Shown: positions 45,381 to 58,539 of the stretch, in pieces
How positions within the stretch are numbered: position 1 is the stretch's first letter
Layout: every line of letters starts with the position of its first letter
Assembly: GCA_963969395.1 (NCBI GenBank)
Contig: OZ017796.1
Coordinates: forward strand, 15,378,501-15,442,500
Reading direction: 5' to 3'
Length of the DNA stretch: 64,000 bases
Source: Pseudoscleropodium purum
Taxonomy: Eukaryota; Streptophyta; Bryopsida; Hypnales; Brachytheciaceae
Position numbers and translations under genes: made by a program
The notes under the pieces: generated by a model
Told to the model about the DNA's origin: nothing
The model's input: the letters and a program-made list of their open reading frames with translations, nothing else
Databases searched by the model: none

Positions 45381-48300
45381 TCAGTAGGGTTTACTTTGCT
45401 TCGTATCCCGCTTCAGCTGAACCTTCAACCTTTTCCCACTCAACTGGAATCCGTTCATTACGTTGATAGCGGCTTGGGCTGCTTCAGGACTGTCATAACT
45501 TACGAAACCTGCACCATCCGCCAAAGCCACATCACTCCTCCTCTGAAACAGAATCCAGTTGTGGAACACACGAACACGAAGGGAAAACATAGAGGAACGA
45601 CACGGACGGAGCAATACAATACAATGGCACAAAATGTTGAAACTTCTTTAAGAACTGAGATCATTAGAGAAATATTAACCCCTCACGAAGGCCTCGGGGG
45701 CTGTGAAAACGAAAACTAGATGTGCAATGAAATATGCGTTCCACGATGTTCTATTAAGATGGAATAAAGATGTAAAGAATCGGAACTCAAAAACACTCAT
45801 ACTTGAAAAGTAATTATAAAACTTTGTCAAATTAATGCTGGCGTATGTAGTTCTACAAACTCACTTGAAGTACAATCGTCATCGGTAGCATATGAGGATT
45901 ATATTAGCAAGGATTCTATCTTTCAACGATTAATTAGAAAAGGGAAACAATCTCAAGAACAAAACACCGTTATTCTCTCTTGAGAGTGAGACGCGGAGAG
46001 TAACAACACGAAGAGGACAATATTGAACGCTTCACATACATGTCTTCAGAAATAAAGGTCGAAGCAAACAACCTTAATTTGGAATATAACTACACAGAGA
46101 TATCGTAGTCCGGAATGCAGTAAACAACTAACGATTGAAAAATATACATGTTATACCATCCAAAATTGCCACGCAGAGTGACCAGAAAATGGTTGGTTAG
46201 GCCCGCATTCAAATCATGAGATCGAAGACCGGCGACCCATCTACAGAAACACCGGAGGTGGAAGTTCATCTTTAGTGCTACTGTCAGCAGGTTTAAAACG
46301 CGGATAACAAAAAACGGCATTGATTACCAGTTTGACCACAGAAAAAAGGAACTTACTGTGGACACTGGGGAGGGTTCAGCATCCCCACTGCCCCAGAATA
46401 TTATGATTCTCGAGGAAAGAAAGTCAGAATGTATGCTTAAAAGATAATCGGAAAAACATATGCGAAGTCTACGAAGGAGGAAAAACAACGCATCAGACAA
46501 ATCAAGGGATGCAAATTACGCTCAGAAAATTATGAGACAACAACTGCAAAATTAACATACCAAAGCACTTGCTGGCTCCAGTTGTCTTGTCGACAAACAC
46601 CTTCGCACTAATAACATTTCCAAAAGATGAAAAGGCTGTAGATAGTTCCTGATCACCAAATTCAGGGGGGATGTGATAAATAAAAAGATTCGCGCCGGCT
46701 GGACCTGCAATACACAAGAAACACCAACCTCGTTGCTTTCAAACCTCAACAACATTCAGGCAATCAGAGCATCCACTGGAAACCAACAAATCAGCTGGTC
46801 TATCTCTCTTGGCCAATATGGGCCAACTCATTCGAGCACTAAGTTTCAAAAACTGCATTTCATAAACTGCTCTACAATCTGATTCCACTCCCAACATCAC
46901 ATCGTACTCTAAAATGACACTCGGCAATATCCTGCACACTTGACATCCCAATTTCATTCACTGCACCAGACTGCTCACACATTCAAACCAAGTCTCAGTC
47001 ACCACTTTGGGAACCCAGGAAGGCACTCGAAAGAAGCAGCAAGAAGCGGTTGGAGAAGCAATACAGTCCAGAAAAAATAACGTTGCTACGGACTAACTAC
47101 CCCGAGTAAAACGAAGAAAAGCTATGACGAAAGAAAAATACGATACCTTCTGTCTGAGGACCCACACTAGTCCGAACAGCAGCAGCTGCCGCTTGCGCCG
47201 TGTTCATTCCAATCAGAGAAGGAGACAGTGGAGACGGATAAGACTGCCCTTGATGCCCCATCATCTGGCCTTGATAAGGAACCGAGTAAGGCTGCGCTCC
47301 GAACCCATAAGGCGCTGGTTGCATGGGTGCATAAGCGGTGAGATCAGGTTGAGTTCCTGGAATAGCACTCGGTAAGCCCACCATGCCAGACTGCGGCGGG
47401 TACGGCAGAGCGTAGTTACCCATGGGCTGCAACAAAACTGGCCCCATCAGTATTGGGCTACGCAAATCAAAACATGCATAACAAAAACACAGAAACACTA
47501 CTAGGAAGGAGAAAAACGTTCCACGCGAACGCCACACTCTAGAAATGATCAAGTTCAAAGCAATACAGATACTTCACGTACAGTCTGGCAAACATCACGT
47601 AGAAACCAAAAAGTGTCGCAGAGAACTGGAGGCGAAGGTCACCTGGTAAGGGTAGCCATTATAAGGAGGTGGACCCGTTACATAGCCCATGGGGACAGCG
47701 CCAAATAGGGAGGGCTGCTGACCGGGAATAGGGGGAGAAACAACTTGAGCTTTCTGCACTTTACGTGCCTGCCTTTCTTTCTCGGTGTCAGCCCACTTCA
47801 CCACCAGCGCAGAGAGCGAGCCCTAAAACACGAACATGAACTTCGTGATGTCAGGTGCTGCCTGAAGCATTGATCTTGAGCGACGGAAACACTCAGAGAT
47901 TCTCGAGGGTGAGGTACTCAGTGCTCAAACTCCCAGTCTACCATTGCCCTGTCACGAGTCCAAAACCAACAGAAGCACGAACCAGGTCTACACCAAAAAA
48001 AAAAAAAAAAATTTACCTCCATTTTGTGAACACCATTCATAGCCTCAATAGCAGCAATAGCTTGTTCCTTCGTCTCATATTTAAGGAAGGCGCACCCTGC
48101 AGGCACAACTTCAAATCCCAGCATCAAGATACAGCAAGGAAAGATGATTGCAGAGGAATATGCAAATGGCTACTGTCAGAAAATCCTCCCACCGTTGTTT
48201 ATGAAAGAATGTAGAGTGTCTCTCATGTGAATGCATGTATCTTTGCAAACTAATTGTACCCTAAACTTCTCAGAACATTCAAGAAGGTCGTCTAAGATCA

Positions 48301-50053
48301 GTTCACACTTGCAACGTGCCACACCAGATTGAAACAGTAGAACTTCATGCTGAATTTATAGAATCTAAACATCAACAGTAACAATCAACTTGCAAGACAG
48401 GAATGACGCAGGACATCTGAGAGAACAGAAGAAGACAACAACGGCGCTTGGCAATAAAAGAGCCAACCCCGATTTCTCCGCAATACTTGAAATACAAAAC
48501 GCCAGAGGCCTCATTTCTGGTAGCAAGGTGGAAACCATAATTGCGGGTGACCAGAGTAAGGAGTTGAAGTTCACCTTTGCTAGTGGGCTGGGAGCCTTTG
48601 ATGACAGACAGTTCCTTCACAACCCCGTATGGCGAAAAAACAGACATCACGTCGGCTTTAGATGCCCCCTTTGGCAGCATGCCAATAAAAAGCTTGTGCT
48701 CTGACCAGAGGAAACCGCGAAAAGGTTAGAGAGCACAACGAAGATAGTCTGATTCTGACTTACATTCCTTGCGGATTAATTCAGCTTCCACCGGTACCAG
48801 AAAGCAAAAAGACGTAATTCGGGAATAGATCTTTTCGAAATTGAATTCTTAAATGTAATAAAAAAAACTAACTGCATAACTTCACTAAGCCGAGTCCACA
48901 AAAGCTTTACGTCAGCAACATCAAGCATATGACTCCCCAGTAATACACATCAAGCTTCAATGACTGGCAACATACAGAATAAATGTTGGGATAGAGAAAA
49001 CAGGCACACCTAATCGTTCCATCTCGCCATCTGCGTATTTCACTTGCAAGGCGCTGGCAACCTGTCCACACACAAATACCAAGATATGTCCTCAGGATCA
49101 TGTAAACCACGAAATGGTGCAGAAAACACTCAGAATACACTGGAACCATCAACAATGCGACTATTGAGCTGCGTTGTGACTCCCAGCGCCGGCCGAATGC
49201 CTAGTACAACAGTTTCGAGCAACATCCGTAGACATCGAATGACTAAAGAGACAACTACGAGCATTGGATGCTTCATCCTTACATCAAAGGTACACTCACA
49301 CAAACGAATTATAGAGCTCAAAGAGACTCGCAAACAAGCCATCAAGAAAGTAGCTTAACTGGTTGAAGAGTACGCTTATTGTGGAAGATCTCAATAGCTT
49401 TATCAGCCTCTTGCCTTGTAGTGTAAGTCAGGAAACAGCATCCTAGAAGAACAACTCACATATTCACTAAGCGCACATGCTTCGAAAATTTTTCACATAG
49501 ATAAAGCACCACAATTGAGGAACGCACGTTTCATTCAACTTCGGAGGTACAAAGAACTGCTGTCCTATCCTGGCATGCCAAAAGAATTCCACTCGTGCCA
49601 CAAAAATCCTTAGTTGGAACGGGTAAATGTCTACACCGAAACACCGGTACCCCAGATTGAGCTTTATGTTGATGCTAAATACTTGTCCTAAGCATGGAAA
49701 TGATGAAACTGAGATAAGGTTGAGAAACGATCAAAAAGGCTCCTAAAAAGGAACTTCAACACCAGACGCTTCTAATCGGAACTTGATCCAACCATTTTCC
49801 AAGACATCACTACCCTGATCTCAACCGATTACAATCTCGTCTGAATACGGTATCCAGAAAATAATCACAAAGTGCACATACCACGGGATTGCTTAGTGAG
49901 CTTATCCTTGATGATGTTAATCTCGTACACAGTTCCTGCTTCGGAGAAAACTTCCACTAGCTGCTGTTCAGACATCTGCTTGGGCAGCTGACCGACGAAC
50001 AGTTTAACAGAATCCAGGGTCCGGTTGACTCCATTTTCCATCACACCCTCCAT
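45381..50053 (-). CDS. BRN: Bruno-like/CELF RNA-binding protein with three RRMs
   Basis: Nine exons: 49882-50053, 49360-49442, 49010-49061, 48575-48700, 48017-48096, 47643-47822, 47147-47426, 46561-46704, 45381-45508. All introns are GT-AG; the total of 1245 bases gives 414 residues. RRM1 (about 16-101) has V-K-L-F-V-G and S-R-G-C-C-F-L. RRM2 (about 104-186) has H-K-L-F-I-G and G-C-A-F-L-K-Y. A Pro/Tyr/Gly/Met/Ala-rich linker (about 190-325) is followed by RRM3 (329-407) with A-N-L-F-I-Y and G-F-V-S-Y. The spacing of two RRMs, divergent linker and third RRM is that of CELF/Bruno proteins. The plant members BRN1 and BRN2 bind U-rich 3' UTR elements and control transcript decay and flowering (SOC1) in Arabidopsis. 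It looks intact. Whether it is BRN1 or BRN2 is not resolved. Confidence 0.93.
47995..48011 (-). other. T17 tract beside the donor of the RRM2 exon
   Basis: On the coding strand exon 5 (48017-48096) ends at gag/gtaaa, followed at once by 17 T residues. This is a U-rich run of the kind CELF proteins bind. Confidence 0.9.
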
Positions 50054-51460
50054 GACTGCGAAAAATTAACAGAAGACTAAATTACGCAAAGTCATGAACT
50101 TCCAGAGCACTGACAGTGAGATTCCAAAACTTGGTCTCAAATCTCTTGATTTCCAATACAGTGAACAAAGGTACTGCTCCAATCTATCACAAACAAAATT
50201 GTCACTCCAGGTACTGCATATCCTGAGTCAAAGTCAAAAACATCAGCAAGACACTTTTGCAGAAGATAGATGCCGTGTCCTCGTGTAAGCAATCCGAAAG
50301 AAAAATACTTTTCAACTCTTGAATTTCCTGGAGTAGGAGATTCATATATTCGTCGAGGCGAAACCGGAAAGTGAACAATCCAGAAACACAAACACAAAAT
50401 CCAACTCCGCATTCACATCCGCCGGATTCCACCAAAATCAAAAGAAAACACGCTCAAACAAGCACACAGCTGAACTCAGAAATATTCCACCAACTCGCTT
50501 TTCCTCTTTACCTCACAAAAATATGCAACTGGAGCAAAATGCCACAGGAAATCTCAGCACACTCCTCTCGAATCTCCTCTCCTCTCAGATTAACAAGGCG
50601 ACAGAAAGAACTCAGAAATGACCTGCCATCAACAACAAACATCAAACAATCCAAAACCAAAATTCCAACGATTCCAACGAGTAAGATTCACGTAAGGTCC
50701 GGGACAAGAAGAAGAGAGGCAGATGAGTTAGGTTAAAGAATGGAATCGAGGACAAGGAACAGCACGCAACCGACCTGCAGGGGAGAGGAGGGAGCACGTG
50801 ATGCCAAGCTGAAAGCGGGATTCGCACCAGGGATTAGCGCGCGGAGGGATGGCGCGGCTCTGTCACTGGTGGTCGGCGAAGGAGCAAGGAAGAGGAAAAG
50901 GAGGTCAAAAGCGAAAACAGAAAAACAGGAAAAGGATCCCGACTGTCTACAGTCGCAGCTGCAATGGATGAGGATCCATTGATACGGCACAAAACATTCT
51001 AGGGAAGAGACAACGCCGAAGCCGGTACGTCCGAGAAGGAGTAAGCTTAATTGAACTGTACTGTGCTTACTGTGAGTGAGCACGGCAAGCCATGTCCTCG
51101 GACAGCGAGTTTACGCTAGGGCTAGGCTGACTTCGTCTCTCTCTGCACCACTGTCTGCAGTTAAAGACGAAGTTCTCCTAGGGGGAACGCAAGTGGGAGC
51201 GCGGATCTTCGATGTTCTACATCGATGACCTCCACAGGTATCGGATTTGGGAGCGGGGTTCTCAGTTCTTCAGTTGGGCCTCCGTGGCGGGGTCAGTTTG
51301 TTGAGCTGGCATCCCAGTAAGTTAGTACGGCAGAATGTGCCCACTAGCTGCCCACTGCCCAGTTTGCAGCACCACCTGCAGGTCCTGCTGCTGGGGTCCC
51401 GTGATCCAGTAAAGGTGGCGGACCCATTTCCAATCACTAGAGCAACTACGGGATGACGAC
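50054..51460. other. Upstream region of the Bruno-like gene
   Basis: Probable 5' UTR and promoter of the minus-strand Bruno-like gene. Composition is GC-rich between about 50740 and 51450. No separate gene is recognised. Confidence 0.45.
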
Positions 51461-53412
51461 CACCACTTAACCCCTAAATGTCCAAGGCATGTTTCGAGCT
51501 TCTTGGAATTTGCTATAAATTAAACAAAATGCTAATATTTTGATGTTTTGTATTAATTTTTTTGAATTGTAACCGTACAAATTCAAACTAGACATGTTAG
51601 AGATCTCATAGGAAAAGAAAACATAACAATATTACTTATGGAGAGAAAGATTATGATGTTTGACCATAAGGGTGTTAAAACTGCAAAAGTGATGTGAAGT
51701 CTTTCAATCCTCTTTTTACAAGTCAAATCTAAAAAGTTGATGACCAAAAGAATATGAAGTTAAAGGGCCTAACATGTAAAACCCCAATCAATTAATGGCT
51801 TTTTAGAATCTACTCTATAATTTTTTTAAATGAATTTTGAATGTGATTTTTTTTTCCAAGATCTAGTATATTTGAGTCTCATTTCCAAGAGCTCTCAACA
51901 CTATAGGAAGTCAAGATTGCAATGGTTACCCTTGTACAAAATCTTGAATAGAAAAATCATGATCATTTATTTTTAAGATTGGATATTTGATACTAAAACT
52001 AGACTTCAAAAAGAAATTTAAAAAAATATGAACTACTAAAAATAACATTTTTCTTAGGTTTTATTTAGCTTCAAAGTTTTGCAAACACCAAATTTGGGTG
52101 CCTTGGGCATTTAGGGTTTAAGGAATTTAGCATAGTTGCTTGATGGGTGTATTCAAGGAGATATTTTTTCCACGTAGAGAAATTGATTTAAGAAGGATTC
52201 AAAAAAAAGTTACATTTTTTTGGTCAAAATTGAAATAACCTTAAACTTGTTTCCTGAAGATTCTATAAAACACTATTCTTGTTACATAAGCCGTTGTAAT
52301 TTTGACTATAAGTTGGTTACAAAATTGATGTAAGTGATAATCATGTACATGCCGTGATCATTCAATGCTTTCAGTATACACTTCTTGGACATTTCTACAA
52401 CTCTTGCAAGTCTTGCAATACATGAGTTGTAATGTAAATAGAGCTATGATTGGAAACTAAGCAACCTACACTATGGAAATGGGGGTGGTCAAAAAGGAAT
52501 TGCCTACTCTAAGGGAGGCAATTCTTGACCACTTAAGTAGTTTCTGGTATCTACAAAGTGGGTTTCTTCACATGGTAAGTTTCCTCATCAATAGAAATAG
52601 GCAACAAAAGGTTTGCATAATTTTTTAGATTTCTTTCTGCAACATGAAATTACTCAGAATTTTTTAATAGGAGATGGACTTTCTTTCATACTAGTGATGT
52701 AGACTTTCTTCTTTCCAACCAAAGGCTAATTACAATATTAAAAGTTTTGTTAGCCAATCATAATTTGCCACAATTGCATTGGGAATTGCACCACAATTAA
52801 TTGCTTCTCATTCTTCTACACGGAAAAATGGGTTTGTTAGTCAAGAATAGGTTGCCTCCCATATATGTATTTGGAGTGCAAATTTCTTAAGTGGGGAAGT
52901 TTTTTTTGTGTATAAAAATGGAGTTTGGAAGGATTCTATAATTTTTCAGAATTTTATTTCTCAAAACATAATTTTATAGATTTTTTAGTTGAAGATTCCA
53001 TTTGACTTATACTAGTCATATTGGTCTTCTTATTTCCAACCACGAGCTAATTGCAAAATCAACCAAGGACTAGTTGTAATATTGAGAGCCTTGCAACCAA
53101 TCATAATACACCATAACTACCAAGGGAACTATGCCTAAAATAATTAGAGCTCATCTCCACCTAATTGGAAAGAGAGAAGCCTATATAACCAAAATAGGGG
53201 GGAAGTAGATTACTATAATGGTTTGCAAAATTTGGTAAACAAGCTTATTACCATAAAAACTAGCAATTTGAATATCTTAGAGTCAACTCTAAAAGGGGCA
53301 CATATTTTTCAAAGGTGTGCACTTGTTTCATGAACCAAACCCAAGTAAAATTGTAATATCATACTACTAAAATCATAACTCCCTCTATAATATCACAAAT
53401 GTTACCATTAAT
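51461..53412. other. AT-rich non-coding DNA
   Basis: No gene and no clear element ends. It is probably old repeat debris. Confidence 0.5.
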
Positions 53413-54219
53413 ACTAGGGGCTTGTGCTTGCTATGCTATGCATTCATTATATTACATATTGGTAAGATTTTGATATATTTGAATAGAATACATGATAATG
53501 ATTTCAATAAGTCTTTAAAATAATTATTTAAAATATTTTATAAAAATATTTTCAATCATGCACACATAAAAATCGTATTTTCACACAATGTGATATTACA
53601 GAAATAGAGTAGCAGTTTGCAATCATTTTTGTAATATTACTTTTTACAAAGGGTGATATTAATGTAGTTGTTGCAATTAAGGTGATATTAAAGAGGATCC
53701 ATAGGATGATATTATAGAGGTAGCAAATCCATTGCTTCTCTTGGCTTTATATTTCTTTGTATTTCTATGATTTTGTGCTTTTGTGAGCTTTGAGCTTTCA
53801 TGATTTCAATTTTCTATTGCTACTACCAAATTATTTTGAGAAATTTATTCAATTGAAGCGATTTTGGATTCCTCAACAATTAAGTTGTTTACAAAGTTTT
53901 TGAGATTTATAAGTTTTTTTTTTTGATTCTTCAATTTGGGTTGCCATTTTTTGTAACAATGGAGTCAAATTTCTAATGCATTCTAATGCATGTGTATCTT
54001 TTATAGTATTCACCATTGCATATGTTTCATTCATCATTCAATAAATTTCTATTGTACATTTCAGTATATACTTATTTATAAAAAAAAAATATACAAAGAT
54101 TTTAGTCATTTTTATTTGAAGATTTATTGAAATTTTTGTTCTACATTCTATCTAATACATAAAAATTCTTATAAAATTCTAATGATGAATGTGTTGCATA
54201 GCAAGCGCCAACCGCTAGT
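53413..54219. mobile_element. Fold-back MITE with long imperfect inverted repeats
   Basis: The left end reads actaggggcttgtgcttgctatgc. The right end, reverse complemented, reads actagcggttggcgcttgctatgc. The similarity continues inward about 90 bp (cattcattatattac versus cattcatcattagaa, then atttcaataa in both). It is AT-rich inside with no coding region. Several ggtgatatta-like phrases lie between 53591 and 53712. The target duplication is unclear, so the class is not assigned. It lies within or at the edge of the LTR-like repeat copy 4. Confidence 0.6.
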
Positions 54220-55417
54220 TTTTATTAAAATTATAATTTTTGTAAATTTCTAAAGTGGTCTATCTTGAAATTACAAAATTGTTTGTGGAATGAAATCATG
54301 ATCATTCTATAAACCACTCATAATCACTTTCCCACATATCCAATGGTACTTAAGTATTAACCATAAAATTAAAGGAAATAGATGATCATTGGCCTTTCAA
54401 ACCCTACACTCCTATTATTCAAAATAAAACACACACTTCTCTCACCAAAAACCAACTAGAAGAGAAGGAGAAGATGCCTCTAATACATAACCTCTAATTC
54501 CTTAAGGTAGGTAGAATTAGCCCATGTAAACATCACATGGACCTTCAAACATCCATTGCTTCAAGGAAAACACTTAAAGGAAAGTTCGTATTCACCTTTT
54601 AAGGCCAAATAACCTCAAAGGTCAAAACTAGCTAGTAAACTACTTCTATTTCTTTGACTTCCAACTCTTAACATACAAATAGAATACAAACAACTTGAAT
54701 TAGCTATAAAACTTCATCCAAAATCAAATGGAGATAAAAACTAAAATTGAAGAAAAACGTTACTCCATTTGCAAGAATTTGAAGATGTGGTTGACATTGT
54801 TTGAAACAAAATTTACACGTTTGGCCTTCATTAAAAGATTCATTGGTCCTTTTAGCCATCACTAGTAGCCAGTTGTTCCTTAATTGATCCAACTATATAA
54901 TAATATTGATCATCATTGAAGCCTTCAAAACTCCCTTCAAATGTCATTTTTTACATGCTTGGTTCAACTCACTTAACTTGAAGTAAAATCATTAAAGCAC
55001 AAGCACATTTTTAAGATTACTATGCCAATACTATTCTATATGAGATTTCAAGGATGAGTAGGTCTAACCTCGTCTTGCAAATGGATTGGCTATGGTGTAG
55101 AAATTGCCAATTGAGGTGGTTGATTTGACAATTGTGACAAGGAATTTTCCAATTCAACTTCTAGTTGAGATTCTAAATCTTACAATTCCATAAACATCCT
55201 ATAGATCGACATTTTAAAGTCAAATTCCAAATCTAAGTACAAATTCTATAAAATTGAAAAAAATACTAGTAAAACTTTTCAAAGGTTTTCATCTTTTTAA
55301 GAACTTCATTGGTAATAAGCGTCACCTTGAAGCTTGTCCTCTAGATTATAGAATCTTTTTCAAAATACAAAATAAATATTCATTTTATACGGTGTACATA
55401 TTTATATCACGACAATA
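54220..55417 (-). repeat. Long LTR-like repeat, copy 4 (reverse)
   Basis: It starts at 55417 with tgtcgtgatataaatatgta and aligns with copy 1 through the ORF and beyond; for example ccatgtgatgtttacatgg near 54530 matches ccatgtgatgtctacatgg near 8960. The MITE lies at its far end. Confidence 0.65.
54760..55190 (-). pseudogene. Decayed LTR ORF, copy 4
   Basis: The frame reads E-S-Q-L-E-V-E-L-E-N-S-L-S-Q-L-S, and further on T-F-E-G-S-F-E-G-F-N-D-D-Q-Y-Y-Y. There are several stops and frame changes. The residues match those of copies 1-3. Confidence 0.45.
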
Positions 55418-57939
55418 TTCAATGGACATTTAGGCCTTTAGGAATTAAAAGCAAATATCCTACAATTCATACAATCAAAGTTTTTAAAATTGCTTCTATA
55501 CATTTTCTAATGTAAGATCCTACAACTAGATATGCCAAAAAATTGATTTTCACAATTTTTTGCTATTTGCGATAGAAATGGAAATTTTAAGTTTTTAACA
55601 AAGAAAAGGTTGTGGTCTTTTAAGAGGTTAAATTCTTCACATATTAACTCTCTATAAACAAATCAACTTTGCACTTGTTCAAACTTCTTAAATTTTCTAT
55701 ATTAAACCAAACATTTCAAAATTTTGATGTTTTCTTCATGAAGTAATTTATATTTGATTTTTCAATAATTAAAAACACTAGAATGAATTTCATATGATTT
55801 TTAAAAATAATTTATTTGAAAAAGTTGTAGGAATTAGTCAATAAAAATGCTTGAAATAGCATGGAATTTTAAATAAAATTAAAGATAATAGTAATAAATA
55901 TTGTAGTCTAATTGATGTACTTTGAGTTCACATCCTTGAATTCAAGAGTGGTGTGTTTCAAGTTTTTAAAATTCTACCTTTAATGTGTTACAAAAATTAT
56001 TCTTTTAATTATTTTTGAAAAAAAAAAATGGAATAAAAAGAAGATAGTTAGAGATATACTATCTTCGTTAAACTTAATAGCATTTAAAATTAAAAACTAT
56101 GTGAAAATTTAGGTTTGATTTTCAAAATGCTCCTTAGCTTTGCAATGTCCTTGAAGGATTAATATGAACAAAGCTATTGTGTTTGTAGTATTCTTTTGAC
56201 ACTACTAAAGAAAATCATTAACAATGTTTATAATTTGTAGGAAAAAAATTTTGCAATAATATATGAACACATAAAGAAATTATTTTTAAAGAAAACTTAA
56301 CACCATTTGTTGAAGGCCTTCAAAATTTGAGGATAGGCCTACATGATCTCAAAGTAAGGTAACTACACCTAATTTCGATTTTTTTCTAAAAGCTCACAAT
56401 CTACATTCTTGCTAACAATTGGTTACCCTATACCCTATTTTCAACATTTTGAAAATTTTTAGTTCATTCATATGGTGTCCAAAACATGTTTTTTAAGAAA
56501 ATCTAAAATCCGCTTTTAACTACCAATAAGAGTCTACTAAAAGTTTTTCAAAATAATAATGGGGATCATGGTGAATTGCTTATTTATGAGATTTTAGATG
56601 TACTTACCTTTGAGACTTTCTACTCTTTTAGAAATTAAAAATCTTCAATAGTGATATAGTGTTATTATTGAAAAATTTGCTTTCAATAATAACAATTTAA
56701 TTTGCAATGATACTTGAAGACATACATAAATCAACACACAACAAAGTTTGATAACCTTTCTTGAAGTAGTTTTTGGATTTGAAGATGACCCAACATAATC
56801 ACAAAATAAAGGCCTCTTATTTTTGCAAAAATAATCCTTAGTAGTGATATTTTTGAGAAATTCTACAACAATGAGAATAATTAGAGATCCATTCAAAATG
56901 ACCTTAAACTACTTCAAGTGATGGTGATGGTGAAGGAATCCATGAGGTTCCCGATTCATAGACTTTTCATGTTGATACACAAGGAGAGGGTTTGTCCCTC
57001 CATTTATTCCGAATAGAGATTAGGTCTATTAATTGCCATATATATGTCAAGTCTATCCTAGCTACAATCCTTAGAGGTTGTGTGTTTTAAAATAATAATA
57101 ATAATAATAATAATAATAATTGGAGATCAAAACACTACTCACACATTAATCAATCATTCCAAGGTAGTGATGACTGTCCACCCATTTCATTGTAATGACA
57201 ATATTGTTAGTAGAACACATTTACATAATTATTAGTATATCCTAGGTTGTTGTCATACTCAAAATCAAATAAAAGATAATTATTAAAAACACATGTAACT
57301 CACCATAACATCAGAAGGGCTAGTCAACCTTTAAGATGGATTTTAGATGCCCCAAATCATTTTCCTTTATTTTTCACTCAAGGAAAAATTGATGTAGAAT
57401 CTAATACAAGTGGCTTCAAATTATTTGAAGCATTGATGAATTGCTTATGAATTTTCAAAGAATTCTAGAATAGATACCTATTTTTGATCCTAGGCCTTGT
57501 CAAACCCACACACGTACAATCTAACAAAAGATAAGGCTAGACCAAAATCAAGACCAAACACAAGGAATGAGGCATTCAATAAATAATACACAAGGTTCTT
57601 AAATGTGACCTTTACTATACATTATGAGAAAGCAATTGAGCAATCAATTCCCATTTAAGAAAAAATCAAATGTATACACTTCAACTTTGAAACAAACCCT
57701 CCCCAACTCTTCTTTCATCCATTATAGAAGTATGAACAAATCTCATTAATGCTTTGACATTATGAGCATTCCTACTCACATCCAATGACTTACTTTTGGA
57801 GACACCTATGGGATGGTTTGATGAGGGTCTGCATTAGAGCCATGTACTATAGAAGCCTTGGCACTACTCAAACAGGAGTCCTCTACAATCTAGAGAACAT
57901 GCTTCTAGAATATTCGAACCAACATCACTAAAAAGCCCG
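55418..57939. other. AT-rich non-coding DNA
   Basis: No gene is seen. It contains an (AAT)n microsatellite at 57091-57120. Confidence 0.5.
57091..57120. repeat. (AAT)10 microsatellite
   Basis: Ten perfect AAT units, 30 bases. Confidence 0.95.
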
Positions 57940-58539
57940 CTAGTGTGTTCTCGTTCCTTAGTGAGTGAACTTCGCCTATTTGCTACTACGTACTACATTT
58001 CTTTTCGTCCTTCCGGTGCAACAATTTCCAAGATGTTTCGATTCTTTTTTCAAATTTGTTTTGTATTGAACCCCAGAAAACCAAGCAGCAAAGAGCCTTT
58101 TACACTGGAAGAGAAGAGATATATAAAAACCGGTGACCTTGGCAAAGAGTACACAGAACCCTCACATATTTTCTGACGGATCAAAAGAGCTTCACGAAAG
58201 CCAACCTACCAAAAGGGTATTCAATAACACGAACGTCACCTCTCATCGTAGGTTTCCGAACAGGACTAACATGTCAAAACAAGGCATGTCTAGCAGCACA
58301 CAAGGCGCTATTCATCATCTAATCGACATCCAGTGAAAAAGCATTCCACTGTTCCTCGAACAGGACCGTGACATTTTATCCCCAACACATCTCAATACAG
58401 CTCCAACCCACTATTACTCTATTTTTCTTTCGTTGAACTAGAAAGTCTCGGATTGAACTGACGAACATCGACAAACAATTTCAGAGGATAGAAGTAGGAG
58501 CTCAAAAGTCTGGAATTTATGACTATCTGAATTCCCGGT
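57940..58539. other. Downstream flank of the profilin gene
   Basis: Probable profilin 3' UTR and end of transcription. A plus-strand frame at 57943-58176 has no recognisable domain and is probably chance. Confidence 0.45.
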
